From Acinetobacter pittii ANC 4050 (GTDB lineage: Bacteria; Pseudomonadota; Gammaproteobacteria; Pseudomonadales; Moraxellaceae): a stretch of DNA of 64,000 nucleotides. Every line of letters starts with the position of its first letter. The stretch's first letter is position 1. This document shows, piece by piece, positions 61,278 through 64,000 of the stretch. Under the pieces are notes generated by a model. It made no database searches, was not told where the DNA came from, and saw only the letters and a program-made list of their open reading frames with translations. The stretch spans positions 558,001 to 622,000 of the forward strand of contig NZ_KB976987.1 in the NCBI RefSeq assembly GCF_000399685.1, read 5' to 3'. The position numbers and the translations under genes are program-made.

Positions 61278-62132
61278 ATGAATACTCGTCATTTTAGCCA
61301 GCTACCAAAAGCGGCATTGGCTTACCCAAAAGTAGTACAAGGTTTAATTTTTAAAAAGCCTAAAGGCCCAAAAATCTTACCGCAAGTTGAATATGTGGTT
61401 GATGTTCTAGAAATTGATCAGAACCATCTCAAAGCATATAACGAAGTATGTGGCTTTCAAAATAATGGCTTTGTGCCAGCAATTTATTTGGCTGTGCTTT
61501 CTCAAAGTTTGCAAATGCATATGATGACGGCAGAAGCCTTTCCATTTCCAATTTTAGGTTTAGTGCATATCCGCAACCAGATTAAACAGACTAGACCAAT
61601 TGGTGTAACTGAAAAACTAACTTTGTCATGCAAATTTGGGGAACTAAAACCGCATGATAAAGGTGTTCAGTTTGACTTTATTACCACAGCAAAAGTTGGT
61701 AATGAAGTGGTGATGGAGGGCTTAACCACTTATTTATCTCGCCAAAAAGTCGAGAAAAGAGTGGGTGAGAAAGCTAAAGAAGAACAAGCACCTTCTTATG
61801 TTCCAAAAGCCCAGTGGGATATTTTAGAAAACACTGGCCGCCGTTACGCAAAAGTGTCTGGTGATTTTAACTTAATCCATATCCATGCCATCACAGCAAA
61901 AGCATTTGGTTTTAAACAAGCAATTGCTCATGGTATGTGGAGCAAAGCAAAAGCTTTAGCTAATCTTGAGCTGCCAAATGCTTATGAAGCAGATGTGTGG
62001 TTTAAGCTGCCGATGTTCTTGCCATCAAAAGTTGAGTTTTTAACTGCCAATGCAGACAAAAAGACTGATTTCTTGATTCGTAATGCGAAATCACAAAAAC
62101 CGCATGTTGCAGGAACAGTAAAAGCATTATAA
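61278..62132 (+). CDS. MaoC-family enoyl-CoA hydratase / 3-hydroxyacyl dehydratase (HtdX-like)
   Basis: 284 residues from the ATG at 61278 (MNTRHFSQLPKAAL), with AGG shortly upstream; the longer frame to 61125 reaches into the FabG gene. The MaoC hot-dog motif is at the end: YAKVSGDFNLIHIHAITAKAFGFKQAIAHGMWSKAKAL (about residues 193-230) with catalytic Asp and His. The N-terminal half is a second, degenerate hot-dog domain, so the protein has the two-domain fold of HtdX/HtdY. It hydrates 2-enoyl-CoA. It lies 74 bp after fabG. Confidence 0.88.
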   Translation: MNTRHFSQLPKAALAYPKVVQGLIFKKPKGPKILPQVEYVVDVLEIDQNHLKAYNEVCGFQNNGFVPAIYLAVLSQSLQMHMMTAEAFPFPILGLVHIRNQIKQTRPIGVTEKLTLSCKFGELKPHDKGVQFDFITTAKVGNEVVMEGLTTYLSRQKVEKRVGEKAKEEQAPSYVPKAQWDILENTGRRYAKVSGDFNLIHIHAITAKAFGFKQAIAHGMWSKAKALANLELPNAYEADVWFKLPMFLPSKVEFLTANADKKTDFLIRNAKSQKPHVAGTVKAL

Positions 62133-62203
62133 AAATATCAGCAGCCTAAGCAAATGTTTAGGCTGCTTTTGAGCAAAATAACAAAAAATGCAAGGAACTT
62201 CAT

Positions 62204-63463
62204 GTGATTAAAGAAATTTTACTGGCCGATACCCATAACTATCACGGTATTTTAGATGAACGTTTTATTGATTTAGCTCACCAGTTCAGCCGTCTTCAAG
62301 ATGCTAGAACAGGACAAGGTGGAGCTGCTTTAGCGGTTTATTTTAGAGGCCAAAAAGTTGTAGATATTTACACCGGTCTTCAATCACAAAATGAAGCTTG
62401 GCAACCCGATACCTTGGCAGTTTGCTACTCTACGGGTAAAGGTGTACTTGCAACTTTAGCGCATATTTTAGTAAGTGAAGGTTTTTTAGAATACGACAAA
62501 CCGATTACGACCTATTGGCCTGAGTTTGCTCAAAATGGAAAAGAGCAAATGACATTACGTCATGTGCTAAGCCATCAAAGCGGCATGTTTGATGTTCGTA
62601 ATATCATCGAAAGTGCGAGAGAAATGCTTGACTGGTCACATATGTTAGATGTGGTTGCGGCAACTAAGCCTAGATTCCTTGCGGGAGAGGGAAATGCCTA
62701 CCAAGCCTTAACATTTGGTTGGTTGGTGGGTGGTATACTTGAAAAAGCAACTGGTCAATCTTTACATCAGCTCATGCAAAAATATCTGGTTGAACCTTTG
62801 CAGTTAGATGGTGCTTACTTTGGAACGCCTGTAAGCGAGTTAGATCGTGTAGCACGTTTAATAATTCAACCGAAACCAGAAAAACCAGCGTCTACTCAAG
62901 CTGAAAAACCTAAAAAGCCTCAGCCCCGTAAAAGTTCACTTTCTGAAAAAATGATTACGTGGACTGGACAAGACCCGCAAGATTTTCAGGATGCCATGAT
63001 TCCAAAAGGAATGAAAAATTTTAGTTTCTTTAGTGATGAGGGACTTCAAGCAGTCATTCCGGCAGCGAACGGCACGTTTACTGCAAATAGCCTTGCTAAA
63101 ATTTATGCGATGCTGGCAAATCAAGGCGAATGGGATGGGCAGCAATTGATTCGTCCAGAAGTATTTAGAGAGCTTAGTACCATTCAAAGTTATGCACGTG
63201 ATCGTGTCATGCCAATTCCGATGAATTGGCGTTTAGGCTATCACCGTATTATTACCATGGGTAAACGCGCTAAGAATGGCTTTGGACATATTGGCTACAA
63301 CGGTTCAGGGGCGTGGTGCGATCCTGAGCGTGATCTTAGCTTTGCCTATACGCATAACTTCCAGATTGGTTCAATAACGGGCGATTACCGTTTATGGGGA
63401 CTGACTCAAGAAGCCTTACGGTGTACCGACCAAATTTTAAAAGGCCGTAAAGGCTGGTTCTAA
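62204..63463 (+). CDS. Serine hydrolase, beta-lactamase/esterase class C fold (GTG start)
   Basis: 419 residues. GTG start at 62204 with AAGGA 7 bases upstream. SxxK motif STGK (Ser-84-Thr-Gly-Lys region, CYSTGKG), the Y-x-A/N-type residue in GNAYQALTFG (about 165-174), and the late GHIGYNGSGAW (about 365-375) define the class C beta-lactamase-related esterases such as EstB or LACTB-like proteins. There is a Lys/Pro/Gln-rich linker insertion at about residues 225-245. No signal peptide, so a cytoplasmic esterase rather than a resistance enzyme. Downstream in the lipid module. Confidence 0.85.
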   Translation: MIKEILLADTHNYHGILDERFIDLAHQFSRLQDARTGQGGAALAVYFRGQKVVDIYTGLQSQNEAWQPDTLAVCYSTGKGVLATLAHILVSEGFLEYDKPITTYWPEFAQNGKEQMTLRHVLSHQSGMFDVRNIIESAREMLDWSHMLDVVAATKPRFLAGEGNAYQALTFGWLVGGILEKATGQSLHQLMQKYLVEPLQLDGAYFGTPVSELDRVARLIIQPKPEKPASTQAEKPKKPQPRKSSLSEKMITWTGQDPQDFQDAMIPKGMKNFSFFSDEGLQAVIPAANGTFTANSLAKIYAMLANQGEWDGQQLIRPEVFRELSTIQSYARDRVMPIPMNWRLGYHRIITMGKRAKNGFGHIGYNGSGAWCDPERDLSFAYTHNFQIGSITGDYRLWGLTQEALRCTDQILKGRKGWF

Positions 63464-63510
63464 TTTTAATATTTTAAAGCTGGTATTTTTAAGCAATGCC
63501 AGCTCAATAT

Positions 63511-64000
63511 TTATAATAATTCTAGTCGAATAATCGCTTCGGTATGGCGCTTGAAGTCTTCTTCAGCTAAACCTTGTAATCCAAGTTGATAAATACCTTC
63601 TAATCCGCACACAAAGGCAATGAGTCGCCACGCAATGTCTGTTGAGTTGGATATGTTTTTAAATTCACCTTGTTGTTTGCCACATTCAATGGCCTGCACA
63701 ATTGTTTCATGCCAACTCTGCATAGCAAGGTTATAAGCCTTTCGTATTTCAATATCTTGTTCAATTAAGAGTTCAGCTTCATTCCATAGGCGTAGGTAGG
63801 GCTGAAGTCTATCGATGTTTTCTGCACCCAATAAAATGAAGACTCTTTGAAATTGGCTAGTTGTTTTTAAGGTTTGTTCAATTTCATCAAGCTGTTCCAT
63901 CAGCTTTAAAAAAGCTTCAGCTTTTAAATGAGATGCCGAAGAAAAATGATGATGAACTTGTCCTGTGGAGGTTTGTGCTTCTGTTGCGATTCGACGTACC
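63511..64000 (-). CDS. TetR-family regulator (5' end outside window)
   Basis: The frame runs off the window at its 5' end. Visible codons before the ATG at 63900 read VRRIATEAQTSTGQVHHHFSS, the recognition part of a TetR helix-turn-helix, so that ATG is internal. The C-terminal part (MEQLDEIEQTLKTTSQF ... EDFKRHTEAIIRLELL) is the helical ligand domain. It is convergent with the serine hydrolase gene. TetR regulators beside fatty-acid modules often sense acyl-CoA; that is inference. Confidence 0.85.
   Translation of the reverse strand, partial: VRRIATEAQTSTGQVHHHFSSASHLKAEAFLKLMEQLDEIEQTLKTTSQFQRVFILLGAENIDRLQPYLRLWNEAELLIEQDIEIRKAYNLAMQSWHETIVQAIECGKQQGEFKNISNSTDIAWRLIAFVCGLEGIYQLGLQGLAEEDFKRHTEAIIRLELL

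Overview
The window is chromosomal DNA of an Acinetobacter species, most likely in the A. baumannii/calcoaceticus group. The base composition is AT-rich. Hfq has the long glycine-rich tail typical of Acinetobacter. The efflux protein AceI sits beside its LysR-type regulator, and a Csu-type pilus operon is present. There are no rRNA or tRNA genes, CRISPR arrays or insertion sequences that I can see.

Layout. 1-6.8 kb holds core genes: miaA (cut by the window edge), hfq, an EamA transporter, nfsB-type nitroreductase, ppiB-lpxH and glnS. 6.8-19.6 kb holds a small membrane protein, a glutamine amidotransferase, a broken eutC, then an alcohol/aldehyde oxidation cluster (aldehyde dehydrogenase, GAF-domain regulator, alpha/beta hydrolase, iron alcohol dehydrogenase). 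These are followed by a PIF1-like helicase, a tautomerase, a frameshifted AraC regulator, thiM and two uncharacterised genes. pepN is at 19.8-22.4 kb. 22.6-27.8 kb is a four-gene archaic chaperone-usher pilus operon. Two unusual SDR proteins follow, then a structured RNA locus resembling phage C4 antisense RNA (29.6-29.95 kb), a TetR regulator and a Fur-box-controlled FecA-like receptor.

33-52 kb is an AT-rich accessory stretch. It has small lipoproteins, orphan hypothetical genes, isolated prophage genes (endolysin, minor head protein), a CMD/HxlR pair, two tandem sRNA-like units, an EamA/LysR pair, a frameshifted YgiW-type OB-fold gene, a truncated papain-like hydrolase, an OmpW-family porin, a PliG-like lysozyme inhibitor, an ABC-F ATPase and UspA. 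52-57 kb carries an RDD protein, a BenE-family transporter, an Lrp regulator, a LysE exporter and transaldolase. 57 kb has aceR-aceI. 58-64 kb is a lipid module (thiolase with a long basic tail, high-molecular-weight FabG, MaoC hydratase, serine hydrolase, TetR) that recalls the mycobacterial FadA2-FabG4-HtdX set.

The observations I rate highest are: (1) the C4-like RNA, whose antisense segment matches the ribosome-binding site of a 30-codon ORF just downstream; (2) a repeated GGTTGG-type element with an 11-bp period in front of three units of the alcohol cluster; (3) two tandem minus-strand sRNA-like units at 37.94-38.19 kb; (4) several single-event gene breakages (AraC, YgiW-like, eutC, papain-like hydrolase). 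Functions are assigned from recognisable motifs and family knowledge; no database search was run.
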